In this document: positions 15,554 to 23,309 of the stretch, one piece after another | How positions within the stretch are numbered: the first letter of the stretch is position 1 | How the letters are laid out: every line of letters starts with the position of its first letter | NCBI GenBank assembly: GCA_023422565.1 | Contig: JAFAGR010000090.1 | Coordinates: 1 to 32,553 of the forward strand | Origin: Bacteroidota bacterium | GTDB taxonomy: Bacteria > Bacteroidota > Bacteroidia > Chitinophagales > Chitinophagaceae | Direction of reading: 5' to 3' | DNA: 32,553 nucleotides | Position numbers and translations under genes: made by a program | Notes under the pieces: model-generated | What the model was told of the DNA's origin: nothing | The model's input: the letters and a program-made list of their open reading frames with translations, nothing else | Databases searched by the model: none

Positions 15554-16576
15554 ATGGAAAGAACTGAAATAGCATCACTTGGCGAGTTTGGATTAATAGA
15601 TCATCTCACACAGAATAATGAAACAAAAAATGCATCGACAGTTTTATCTGTCGGTGATGACGCGGCCGTTATCGATCATTTCGGCCGGCAAACTGTAGTT
15701 ACAACTGATCTTTTGATAGAAGGCATTCACTTCGACCTTTCCTATACGCCGCTTAAACATCTTGGTTATAAAAGCGTGGTGGTAAACGTGAGCGATATCT
15801 ACGCGATGAATGCAGTTCCTACGCAAATTGTGTTGAGCATCGCATTTTCAAACAGGTTCGGTCTTGAGGCGCTTGACGAATTTTACAAGGGCGTTTATGC
15901 GGCCTGCGAGGAATATGGTGTAGACCTCATCGGCGGAGATACAAGTACTTCACAGAAAGGATTTATAGTTAGCGTGACTGCAATTGGCGAAGTGGCTCCC
16001 GATAAATATGTGAGCAGAAAGAATGCAAAACCGAATGACCTTATTTGCGTAAGCGGGGAACTTGGCGGCGCTTTTCTCGGACTGACCTTGCTGGAAAGGG
16101 AAAAAGCAATTTTTAATGAAACCGGTGCCCAGCCTGACCTTGAAGGTCAAGCCTACATCGTGGGCCGGATGCTGAAACCGGAAGCCCGAAAAGATATTGT
16201 GGCCTGGATGCAGGAAAACGAATTGGTTCCTACAAGCATGATCGATGTAAGCGATGGGCTGAGCAGCGACCTGCTGCACATCTGCAAGCAAAGCAATACG
16301 GGCTGCGTGTTGTATGAGGACAAACTTCCTTTTAACGAAGAGGCAAAAGAGTTTGCTTACAAATTAAAACTTGACCCTACGGCATGCGCGCTGAGTGGCG
16401 GGGAGGATTATGAATTGCTGTTCACCGTGAGCCAGGCTGATTATGAAAAGGTAAAACTGAACCCCGCAATAAGCATCATTGGCTATATGGCAGAAGCTTC
16501 TGAAGGCAAGCACATCATTACCCGCGGTGGAAACAAACATGAATTGATCGCGCAGGGATGGAATCACCTGAAATGA
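15554..16576 (+). CDS. thiL: Thiamine-monophosphate kinase
   Basis: 340 residues, AIR-synthase/PurM-like fold. GDDAA at 34-38, TDLLIEGIHFD at 51-61, NVSDIYAM at 78-85, IGGDTSTS near 126 and DVSDGLSSDL near 222 are the metal/ATP and substrate loops of ThiL. It phosphorylates thiamine phosphate to thiamine diphosphate in the last step of cofactor synthesis. Cotranscribed with the IMPase-like gene. A TAATTTTG (15542-15549) overlaps the upstream stop codon and begins 12 bases before the ATG, so an extra internal promoter is possible. An octamer array begins at its stop codon. Confidence 0.96.
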   Translation: MERTEIASLGEFGLIDHLTQNNETKNASTVLSVGDDAAVIDHFGRQTVVTTDLLIEGIHFDLSYTPLKHLGYKSVVVNVSDIYAMNAVPTQIVLSIAFSNRFGLEALDEFYKGVYAACEEYGVDLIGGDTSTSQKGFIVSVTAIGEVAPDKYVSRKNAKPNDLICVSGELGGAFLGLTLLEREKAIFNETGAQPDLEGQAYIVGRMLKPEARKDIVAWMQENELVPTSMIDVSDGLSSDLLHICKQSNTGCVLYEDKLPFNEEAKEFAYKLKLDPTACALSGGEDYELLFTVSQADYEKVKLNPAISIIGYMAEASEGKHIITRGGNKHELIAQGWNHLK

Positions 16577-16615
16577 TGTGCAGGTTTGCAGATGTGGGGA
16601 TGTGTAGATGAGGTG
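16576..16615 (+). repeat. Octanucleotide array (ATGTGCAG-type) at the thiL stop
   Basis: Five 8-base units in phase: ATGTGCAG, GTTTGCAG, ATGTGGGG, ATGTGTAG, ATGAGGTG. The first base is the last base of the thiL stop codon. G/T-rich on the thiL sense strand. Confidence 0.75.
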
Positions 16616-16620
16616 TAGGT

Positions 16621-16728
16621 GAACAATACGCGCCGGTGCAGGTGTTCACCTGCACTCAAAACTCATTCGAACAATACGAGCCGGTGCAGGTGTTATCACC
16701 TGCACTCAAAACTCATTCGAACAATACG
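16621..16728. repeat. Tandem duplication of a gene 3' end with its hairpin
   Basis: GAACAATACG recurs at 16621, 16669 and 16719 (periods 48 and 50). Between copies are the perfect stems GTGCAGGTG/CACCTGCAC at 16636-16655 (2-base loop) and 16684-16705 (4-base loop). The rightmost copy contains the last codons and TGA of the minus-strand gene ending at 16706, whose stop directly abuts the second hairpin. The hairpins may terminate its transcription, though no T-run follows. Confidence 0.85.
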
Positions 16729-17134
16729 CAAGCCTCTCCATAAAACATTGTATAACTGCATTCGCCTCCTGCAATGTTTTAATTGCCCCGATGTGTTGAA
16801 GAATACATTTTTCAAACTGCTGCATCGGCCTGTCTGCCCGATTAAAGACAGGCGACAAATTCTTTGAATAAGAAAAATACAAGAGCCTTCCCGAAAAAGT
16901 TTCCTGGTAGAGGATGTGATATAGCTTTCCCTGTTGATCGCGAATGGCGATCACCCTGGTGTACGGATTGTTCACATCCCATTTGTTCTTCCACAATTCA
17001 AAACCGCGTTCCGGCACGGTTTGATACTGATCGATCAAAATTATCGAAGGCGGAATTAGTTCTTTTTCGGCCACATAAAATTGAGCAAAGGAGCGGGTTG
17101 AAGTAACAACAAGAATTATCAAAAAGTATTTCAT
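16706..17134 (-). CDS. Exported hypothetical protein
   Basis: 142 residues from ATG 17134, chosen because MKYFLIILVVTSTRSFAQ is a clean signal peptide (cleavage after SFA); an earlier ATG at 17206 adds an unlikely hydrophilic leader. The mature part has beta-like stretches (PPSIILIDQYQTVPERGFEL, then TRVIAIRD, KLYHILYQE, GRLLYFSYS) and a helical, Cys-containing C-terminus. I recognise no family. The last six codons and stop are duplicated downstream in the repeat at 16621-16728. Confidence 0.65.
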   Translation of the reverse strand: MKYFLIILVVTSTRSFAQFYVAEKELIPPSIILIDQYQTVPERGFELWKNKWDVNNPYTRVIAIRDQQGKLYHILYQETFSGRLLYFSYSKNLSPVFNRADRPMQQFEKCILQHIGAIKTLQEANAVIQCFMERLAYCSNEF

Positions 17135-17289
17135 AGAGAATGATTTTGATGGACGATCTAAAGTTTGTCCTCTTTCGCCGGAAAAAAAATAACCCCGCTG
17201 AGCCAATTATGGGGAGCTGCCAGGCAGGCATTAGGTAGGGGGCGTTAAGGGAAAAGTGGCTAACTTCGATCTAGTCTAAAATCCCTGTT

Positions 17290-17508
17290 ATGATGAAGTT
17301 ATTTAAGCAACTAATGATGCAGTCCCGCCTTTCTGCGATTATTTTCTCACTTGCAGTTGGTTGCTTTTTTATGGTTGCCGAGGCGATCATAAGCGGCTCA
17401 GTAAGTAGCATGAGTATTGTGCTGGAATTAGGATCCAGCATATTTGCGGGGCTTTTTCTACATGAATTTCTAAAAGCGCGAGAGGCCATAAAAAACAAAA
17501 CCGTATAA
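17290..17508 (+). CDS. Small membrane protein
   Basis: 72 residues (or 71 from the second ATG). Two hydrophobic segments, about 14-35 (AIIFSLAVGCFFMVAEAII) and 41-58 (SIVLELGSSIFAGLFLHEF), with a basic start and a charged tail KAREAIKNKTV. This fits a two-pass inner-membrane hairpin protein. No family recognised, and no strong ribosome-binding site; the reverse strand also has an open frame but with poorer composition. Confidence 0.5.
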   Translation: MMKLFKQLMMQSRLSAIIFSLAVGCFFMVAEAIISGSVSSMSIVLELGSSIFAGLFLHEFLKAREAIKNKTV

Positions 17509-17657
17509 GATCAATACCCATTCGTTTATATGGTCTGTTTAAAACTTTAGAAGAATTTTTGCCACAGGAGTAATGGTGCCCAAAAGTTGGAATGAAAATA
17601 AAGATGCTTGCATAAAGGATCCCTCTTCCGAAGTATCGATTTTTAAATGCGATCCTC

Positions 17658-17665
17658 TAAATTTG
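17658..17665 (+). promoter_or_regulatory. Probable -7 element for the S41 peptidase gene
   Basis: TAAATTTG matches TAnnTTTG and would give a transcript start about six bases before the ATG at 17676. No clear -33 element. Confidence 0.4.
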
Positions 17666-17675
17666 ACTCCCACTT

Positions 17676-19154
17676 ATGCGCCATGTGATCATTTGTTTTG
17701 TGTTGCTGACCTTCATTTCCTCATGTGGCGTGAGTTCATATTCCCCGGGGAAAAAGTATCCCTCTCATGAATTACTGGCCGATTACAACCTGATGAGGGA
17801 AATTTTAGAATCGAAACATCCTTCCATTTACTGGTACACAAATAAGGATAGTATCAACTGGTACTTTGATAATTACGCGGCGCAGATCAAAGACAGCATG
17901 ACCGAGCAGGAATTCGCCTGGAAGATCCTCGCGCCGATGGCAGACAAAATACATTGCGGCCACACGAGTGTGAGTATGAGCAAGGCATACGGGCGATGGG
18001 CCACCGGCAAGCGGTTCCAGTCCTTCCCTTACTACCTTAAAGTGTGGGACGATTCAATGGCGGTGGTACGAACACTATTGAAAGATTCATTTCTTGCAAA
18101 AGGAACGATTGTCAGATCGGTTAACGGCGTTTCGCAGGATTCGCTTGTGAAGGCAATTTTTGACAAATTGCCGGAAGACGGCTATGCGAACAACATCAAC
18201 TTCATTCGCATGAGCGGTAACTTTCCCTATTACCACCGGAATATTTTTGGCGTGAGCGAAAAGTACACCGTTGAATACCTTGACGGAAACGGAAACCTTT
18301 TAAGCGCCGAAATCCCGGCCTATAAGCCCCCGGTAGACACCGCGAAAATTGATTCCACAAAGAAGGATTCGATTCGCCGCCCAAAACCCCGGCCGGTGAA
18401 AAGGAAACGACCTAAAACTTTCTACCGGTCATTTTCAATCGACAGCACAAAGCGATTTGCCGTAATGGAAGTTAATGGGTTTACGAAAGGAAGCCTTCGC
18501 TCATTCTTCAGGAGATCATTCAGGGAAATGAAAAAGCAGGAGATCCCAAATATTATTGTTGACCTGAGAAGCAACAGTGGCGGACGTATCGGGCTCTCCA
18601 CGCTTTTCACTAAATACCTGAGCCGCACTTCATTTCGTGTAGCCGACAGCGTTTATGCTAATTCGCGAACGCTAAGGCCTTTTACCAAGTATTTTGAAAA
18701 CAAGTGGCTCAATAACGGGCAAATGTTTTTCACTACCAAAAAGCACGCGGATGGAAAATATCACCTAGGGCATTTTGAAAAGAAATGTTACAAAGCGAAT
18801 AAAAAATACAGGTATAGAGGAAATGTATATGTTTTGATAAACGGCCCAACCTTCTCCGCTGCATCCCTTGTGGCCGGTACGCTAAAGGGCCAGGATGGAA
18901 TTACCATTGTAGGCGAAGAAACAGGTGGCGGATGGCATGGCAACAGCGGCATTATAATTCCCGAGGTGAAACTACCGTATACGCGTACACGAATTACGGT
19001 TCCTTTATTCCGGGTGGTGCAGTTTTGTCATCCGCCCAAAACCGGAAGCGGCGTTATTCCGGACTTATTCATTGGCACCAATTACGAAGCATTGATGAAT
19101 GGAGTTGATTATAAAATGAAGGTGGTGCAGGATATTATAAATGCGGGGTTTTAG
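17676..19154 (+). CDS. S41-family (tail-specific-like) peptidase lipoprotein
   Basis: 492 residues. Signal sequence with lipobox ISSC gives lipidated C17, so it faces the periplasm. Residues about 30-120 form an N-terminal helical region with IHCGHTSV at 92-99. A variable part with a Lys/Arg/Pro-rich insert spans about 225-248. The catalytic S41 core is about 250-450: DLRSNSGG (296-303), nucleophile S394 in GPTFSAASLVAG, and EETGGG at 414-419. S41 enzymes use a Ser/Lys dyad to cut C-terminal regions of proteins. I do not see a clear PDZ domain; the 130-205 region could be a degenerate one (KGTIVRSVNGVS). Substrate unknown. Confidence 0.9.
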   Translation: MRHVIICFVLLTFISSCGVSSYSPGKKYPSHELLADYNLMREILESKHPSIYWYTNKDSINWYFDNYAAQIKDSMTEQEFAWKILAPMADKIHCGHTSVSMSKAYGRWATGKRFQSFPYYLKVWDDSMAVVRTLLKDSFLAKGTIVRSVNGVSQDSLVKAIFDKLPEDGYANNINFIRMSGNFPYYHRNIFGVSEKYTVEYLDGNGNLLSAEIPAYKPPVDTAKIDSTKKDSIRRPKPRPVKRKRPKTFYRSFSIDSTKRFAVMEVNGFTKGSLRSFFRRSFREMKKQEIPNIIVDLRSNSGGRIGLSTLFTKYLSRTSFRVADSVYANSRTLRPFTKYFENKWLNNGQMFFTTKKHADGKYHLGHFEKKCYKANKKYRYRGNVYVLINGPTFSAASLVAGTLKGQDGITIVGEETGGGWHGNSGIIIPEVKLPYTRTRITVPLFRVVQFCHPPKTGSGVIPDLFIGTNYEALMNGVDYKMKVVQDIINAGF

Positions 19155-19182
19155 ATCAGGAAAGTAAATTCAAAAACCTCTC

Positions 19183-19216
19183 ACGCAAAGAATCAAAGAA
19201 AGCAAAGGCGCAAAGA
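19183..19216. repeat. CAAAG short-period repeat
   Basis: CAAAG recurs at 19186, 19194, 19203 and 19211 (spacing 8, 9, 8) within the 153-bp gap between the convergent S41 and nitrilase genes. Related to degenerate CACGCAAAG-type intergenic sequences. Confidence 0.55.
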
Positions 19217-19286
19217 AGAAGTATTATTTCAAACGATCTTTTCACAAACTGAACCATGGTACAGGCGCAATGTATTGCTTCTACCA

Positions 19287-19321
19287 CTACAGACTAACGA
19301 CTAACAACTACCGACTAATAA
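19287..19321 (-). repeat. Heptanucleotide array at the nitrilase 3' end
   Basis: Five 7-base units in phase on the plus strand: CTACAGA, CTAACGA, CTAACAA, CTACCGA, CTAATAA (G/T-rich on the minus strand). The unit at 19308 supplies the TAG stop codon of the minus-strand nitrilase gene. Confidence 0.75.
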
Positions 19322-20099
19322 AAAATCCGTCACGGTCTTTCAAAAAGGGCAGCTTTGAACGTACAGATTCCAGCGCTTCTTTCTCAAGGGTAATGGTGAA
19401 AACATCCTCCACATCTTTTTTAGTATACAGTACTTCTCCCATCGCATCCACCACCATACTGTCTCCGCTGTGGTAAATTCCATTCCCGTCTTCACCTACG
19501 CGGTTAACACCAATGCTATAACATTGGTTTTCGATCGCGCGCGCCTGCAACAAAGTCTTCCACGCATGGTTGCGCCTCTCCGGCCAGTTGGCCACATACA
19601 CCAGCACATCGTATTCCGGTTCGCCGGAGTTCCCACCCTGCCTCGCCCAAACCGGGAAACGAAGATCATAACAAACCTGCAGGTTGAATTTCCAGCCCTT
19701 CGCCGAAGTGATAAGGCGCTTGTTGCCTGCTGAATATTCTTTGTCCTCTCCCGCAAAACCGAACAAATGCCTTTTGTCGTAGTAGCCGAAATTGCCGTCA
19801 GGTTGCATCCAGATTAGCCGGTTGAAGTACTTTCCTTCCTCTTCGATTATTATACTACCGGTGAGGATTAAACGCAGTTTTGCGGCCATAACTTTCATCC
19901 ACTGCACTACGTCTCCTTGCATATTCTCTGCAAGTTGCCGTGGGTTCATGCTGAAACCCGTGGAAAACATTTCGGGCAGAATGACAATGTCCGTTTGGGT
20001 TGACAGAGGGGTGATCATTCGCTCCATCATCTCCAGATTGGCTGCCTTATCTTCCCATGCCAGATCCGGCTGTACCAATGAAAGCCTTATTGAACTCAT
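19308..20099 (-). CDS. Nitrilase-superfamily amidohydrolase (YafV / omega-amidase-like)
   Basis: 263 residues. The Glu-Lys-Cys triad is visible: E43 in LPEMFSTGF, K109 in YYDKRHLF, and C143 in LQVCYDLRFPVWAR. The PEMFSTGFSM and CYDLRFPVW wording is typical of the YafV group, which deamidates 2-oxoglutaramate-like substrates as a metabolite-repair enzyme. The gene lies 16 bp after the delta-60-repeat gene on the same strand, so they may be cotranscribed although the functions do not obviously fit. The stop codon is inside a heptamer array. Confidence 0.93.
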   Translation of the reverse strand: MSSIRLSLVQPDLAWEDKAANLEMMERMITPLSTQTDIVILPEMFSTGFSMNPRQLAENMQGDVVQWMKVMAAKLRLILTGSIIIEEEGKYFNRLIWMQPDGNFGYYDKRHLFGFAGEDKEYSAGNKRLITSAKGWKFNLQVCYDLRFPVWARQGGNSGEPEYDVLVYVANWPERRNHAWKTLLQARAIENQCYSIGVNRVGEDGNGIYHSGDSMVVDAMGEVLYTKKDVEDVFTITLEKEALESVRSKLPFLKDRDGFFISR

Positions 20100-20115
20100 T
20101 TATTGAAGGTAGAAT

Positions 20116-21435
20116 TTATTCTGTCTTCTTCCCAAAACCGGCGTCAACCCTGCCATCGGGAAGGAATCGTGAAAGCACATAAAAATTTCTTCGGTCTATA
20201 CTGGCGAATGCGCCAACAACTATTTTACCATCGGGCTGCAGCATGATCTTCGGCTGTTCCGATACAAAATCAACCACCACCTGGCCTTTCTTGTTAAAAC
20301 TGGTATCAATTGAACCGTCTGCGTTAAAGCGGGAAACAAATACATAAGGATCACTGTTACGGGTGATTGAGCCCGTAATATAGATCTTACCGTTTGCGTC
20401 AGTGGCCATGTCGTTGCACTGGTCGTTTGATGAATAACGGAGGCGCAAAACACCGCGCCCTGCAAACAGCGTGTCTGGATGACCGTTAGTATTGAAGGCA
20501 TAAATAAAAACATCATTCTGCTTCCTCTGTTGAGATACACTGCCGGCAATAAGGATTCGTCCGCCCGCAGCGCTGCATACGCGTATAGGAACATGTTGTG
20601 CGCTGCCTCGATCTGTGACGATCTTTCCATTGTTGGCAAATTCCGTATCCGGAGAACCGTCTGAATTAAAACGGGCGAGGTAAACGTCTACCGGATTATG
20701 CTTCGCGGCGATTGCCACGTCAGATGGGCCTGAATGTGACTGGCCGGTTACAATAAGTTTTCCATCCTCCTGCATACAGATGTCCATACCGTTATCGTCA
20801 AACCTTCTCACAGAACCATTCACATTTCCTCCGCTTCCAAAAGTTTCAATCAGTTTTCCATCACGCCCATAAGCGCTAACTCCGAAATCAAACTGGTTTC
20901 GAAAATCATAACGCCTTAGCAGGTAAGCATTTTCATCCGAAGAAATTGCCGCTGCCATCAGTCCCTTGTATCTTCGGTCGTGCCTTTCCGTAACTCTTCC
21001 ATGCTCCCCGAAGGTCTTGTCTGCCGTGCCGTTTGCATTGAGTTTTATGAGCACCATGCTGCCCTTCAGTGTTCTGTAACTATAGGCGTTGTCGGCAATT
21101 GCACCGATCAAAATTTTATCGCCCGAAAGAATCTTCATGAAAACCGGCACATCCTTATACCCTGCGAGATCAATGTAAAGCAACCCCTTGTTACCAAAGC
21201 TTTCGTCTAATGTTCCGTCTTCCGAATAACGGGTAAGAAAAATATCCGCATCGTCATCGCGACCGGTTGAACCGCAGAAAATATACTTCCCGTTATCCTG
21301 CATTCCAAAATGCACATAAGAGAAATAATCGAAGTAAAATTTTAGCGATCCTTTGTTAGTGCGGCTGCTTTTGCCCGTTTGTGCCGATGCGAAAAAAGGA
21401 AGAAGGACGAGGCAGGCTTGTAAAAATAATTTCAT
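20116..21435 (-). CDS. Exported delta-60-repeat beta-propeller-like protein
   Basis: 439 residues from ATG 21435, chosen because MKLFLQACLVLLPFFASAQ is a signal peptide; an ATG at 21489 would put 18 residues before it. The mature part has seven copies of the delta-60 motif, for example SEDGTLDESFGNKG, NANGTADKTFGEHG, NSDGSPDTEFANNG, NTNGHPDTLFAGRG and NADGSIDTSFNKKG, each followed by strands such as QPDGKIVVGAF. Such repeats form propeller-like scaffolds on secreted proteins. No C-terminal secretion-sorting domain follows. Role unknown, probably binding or structural. Confidence 0.88.
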   Translation of the reverse strand: MKLFLQACLVLLPFFASAQTGKSSRTNKGSLKFYFDYFSYVHFGMQDNGKYIFCGSTGRDDDADIFLTRYSEDGTLDESFGNKGLLYIDLAGYKDVPVFMKILSGDKILIGAIADNAYSYRTLKGSMVLIKLNANGTADKTFGEHGRVTERHDRRYKGLMAAAISSDENAYLLRRYDFRNQFDFGVSAYGRDGKLIETFGSGGNVNGSVRRFDDNGMDICMQEDGKLIVTGQSHSGPSDVAIAAKHNPVDVYLARFNSDGSPDTEFANNGKIVTDRGSAQHVPIRVCSAAGGRILIAGSVSQQRKQNDVFIYAFNTNGHPDTLFAGRGVLRLRYSSNDQCNDMATDANGKIYITGSITRNSDPYVFVSRFNADGSIDTSFNKKGQVVVDFVSEQPKIMLQPDGKIVVGAFASIDRRNFYVLSRFLPDGRVDAGFGKKTE

Positions 21436-21600
21436 TAAGGAGTTAGTTTGCCGGAACAGCTCAACAATAATAACAGAAAAATCATTCAACTGAACCCTTG
21501 CTAACGGAATTATTTCATCAACTCACTGACGGTTGAGCTCTTAACAATCGGTGGCGCAGGCTTTGCGGCCTTTTCTATTTGACATCTTTAATCAACTGCC

Positions 21601-21837
21601 ATGAAAATTCTATTTACGTTCAGCATTTTTAGCTGCCTTTTAAGCCCTGCTTATTCACAGGAAGATTCGGTTAAAACCGCTCACGAAAAATTTTTTCAAC
21701 CCGTTATCCAAACAGAAGCGCCTGAAGAAGTGATAACCAAAAAAGATGCTCCGGCCGTATCAAGCACGATTGCTCCGACGGTAGAGATCGAGCCAAAGAA
21801 AATAAGAAACAAAAAATCCGGCGCGCGGAAGGAATAG
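21601..21837 (+). CDS. Small exported hypothetical protein
   Basis: 78 residues. MKILFTFSIFSCLLSPAYSQ is a convincing signal peptide (cleavage after AYS). The mature 58 residues are low-complexity: Glu/Ala/Pro/Thr-rich in the middle and a basic tail KKIRNKKSGARKE. This suggests a disordered periplasmic peptide. No family recognised. An 18-unit octamer array begins 18 bp after its stop. Confidence 0.65.
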   Translation: MKILFTFSIFSCLLSPAYSQEDSVKTAHEKFFQPVIQTEAPEEVITKKDAPAVSSTIAPTVEIEPKKIRNKKSGARKE

Positions 21838-21855
21838 TGGTTAGATTGCTAAATG

Positions 21856-21999
21856 GTTTGGTAGTTTGGTGGTTTAATGGTTTGGTGGTTTAATGGTTTG
21901 GTGGTTTAATGGTTTGGTAGTTTGGTGGTTTAATGGTTTGGTGGTTTGGTAGTTTAATGGTTTAATTGTTTACTGGTTAATTGGTTGATTTGTTTTTTA
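21856..21999 (+). repeat. Octanucleotide tandem array, 18 units
   Basis: GTTT (or GTTA/GTTG in two late units) recurs at exactly 8-base steps from 21856 to 21992. Units are GTTTGGTG, GTTTAATG, GTTTGGTA and relatives, often alternating to give a 16-base super-period. The plus strand has almost no C. Units decay toward the right end. Confidence 0.95.
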
Positions 22000-22159
22000 A
22001 TAGGGTGAATAAAGGACCATTAAAAATGTGCAACCCGCCAGAGGCGGGAAAACTGCAACCGAAGCTTAATGCTTGCACAAGTACCGCTCCAAAAAATTTC
22101 TCAGGCAACTCTCATTTGAAATTTCGCTTTCCGGATGCATATCTCCTTACTTTTGGCGC

Positions 22160-22603
22160 ATGGAAAAATTCATGCAGCAAGCCATTGCAGAAGCGAAACT
22201 CGGGCTTCAAGAAGGCGGCATTCCTATCGGATCGGTGTTAGTGTACAACAATGAAATAATTGGGCGGGGCCACAATCGCCGCGTGCAAAAAGGAAGTGTG
22301 GTGCTGCATGGTGAAATGGATGCGCTGGAAAATGCGGGACGGCGACCTGCTTCGGTTTACAATGAAAGTACAATTTACACCACCCTTTCTCCCTGCCCGA
22401 TGTGTACCGGCGCGATCCTGCTATACGGAATTAAAAAAGTGGTGATCGGTGAAAACAAGACTTTCATGGGTGCGGAAGACCATTTGCGAAATAATGGTGT
22501 GGAAGTGATCGTAGAGAACAATGAGGAGTGTATTGAGATGATGGATGAATTCATAAAAAAGAACCCTGCGCTGTGGAATGAGGATATTGGGGTTAGTGGA
22601 TAG
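22160..22603 (+). CDS. Yeast-type cytosine deaminase (nucleoside deaminase family)
   Basis: 147 residues from ATG 22160; an upstream in-frame ATG at 22073 adds a poor extension. Zinc ligands H50, C79 and C82 with catalytic E52: LHGEMDALEN and TLSPCPMCTGAILLYGI. The sequence follows Saccharomyces Fcy1 closely: GRGHNRRVQKGS with N39, VGEN-type GENKTF with F102, and C-terminal NPALWNEDIG with W139, D142 and I143, all counterparts of Fcy1 active-site-lid residues. It should deaminate cytosine to uracil (pyrimidine salvage) rather than tRNA adenosine. No codB-like permease lies beside it. Related nucleobase substrates remain possible. Confidence 0.88.
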   Translation: MEKFMQQAIAEAKLGLQEGGIPIGSVLVYNNEIIGRGHNRRVQKGSVVLHGEMDALENAGRRPASVYNESTIYTTLSPCPMCTGAILLYGIKKVVIGENKTFMGAEDHLRNNGVEVIVENNEECIEMMDEFIKKNPALWNEDIGVSG

Positions 22604-22860
22604 TTTGTAGTGATTGCTGTCCGGAAAAATTTCGCCAATCATAAAAATGGACGGCTGACCTTTATTTGTTACTGCTTATTGAATACAAACGGTCTGAGAA
22701 TTTCACACGAAGCACAAAGAAATACATAAGATTACAAATGGTTGATAGTTCCTGGTTTGTAGTTGAGTCCTTGGAACCTTCAGCATGCAACCTGCCTCCC
22801 TGCTCCACATGATTTGTTAAAACTGCAGGACAAATGTTAAGAAGTCACAAACAAAACGAT

Positions 22861-22868
22861 TAATTTTG
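22861..22868 (+). promoter_or_regulatory. Probable -7 element of the metal-handling operon
   Basis: TAATTTTG matches TAnnTTTG and begins 12 bases before the GTG start at 22873, predicting a leaderless or nearly leaderless transcript. Confidence 0.5.
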
Positions 22869-22872
22869 CAGC

Positions 22873-23253
22873 GTGAAAAAGCTACTCGCAATAATGCTGG
22901 TGATGTTGTACACGGTGTCTTCCACCGGTATGACGCTTCAGTTTCATTATTGCTGCGGGAAGCTGAAGAATATTGAGGTTTCGGCGCATCCTATTAAAGA
23001 GGATTGCGGCAAGAAACATAAAATGGGTTCCAAAGCCTGTTGCGAAACCAAGGAGGTAAAAAGCGACAAGGATGATTTTTATTCGCTTTCGGAATACAAA
23101 TTAATAAAGCTGGCTCCGGCAATTGCGCCGAAAACCTGGTCTTTCGAAACCCCGGTTTTTGTAAGAACAATTTCGAGCGGTTCAGTAGCAGCAAATGCCC
23201 CACCACCACCGTCTACTCCACTATTTATAATGAACAGGGTTTTTCGTATTTGA
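22873..23253 (+). CDS. HYC_CC_PP-family exported protein
   Basis: 126 residues starting with GTG. Signal sequence about 1-20, then HYCCGKL (25-31), C45, a second pair in ACCET (55-59), a proline run PPPP at 110-113 and the end LFIMNRVFRI. These named motifs define the HYC_CC_PP family, found in Bacteroidota next to metal-transport genes. The His and paired Cys suggest binding of copper or another soft metal in the periplasm. The HMA-TonB receptor gene begins 56 bp downstream on the same strand, so the two likely form an operon. Confidence 0.9.
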   Translation: MKKLLAIMLVMLYTVSSTGMTLQFHYCCGKLKNIEVSAHPIKEDCGKKHKMGSKACCETKEVKSDKDDFYSLSEYKLIKLAPAIAPKTWSFETPVFVRTISSGSVAANAPPPPSTPLFIMNRVFRI

Positions 23254-23309
23254 TTTCGGTTTGTACTGCAGGTATGAACCAAAATTGATAATCAAATACG
23301 TGAAATTTT

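Noticed and set aside
16621..16728. CRISPR-like or riboswitch element
   Set aside because: Only two to three copies, repeated part extends into a coding sequence, and the stems are simple hairpins with no spacer or ligand-fold pattern.
22073..22159. 29-residue N-terminal extension of the cytosine deaminase
   Set aside because: Yeast-type homology begins at the second Met, and the extension has no signal-peptide or domain character.
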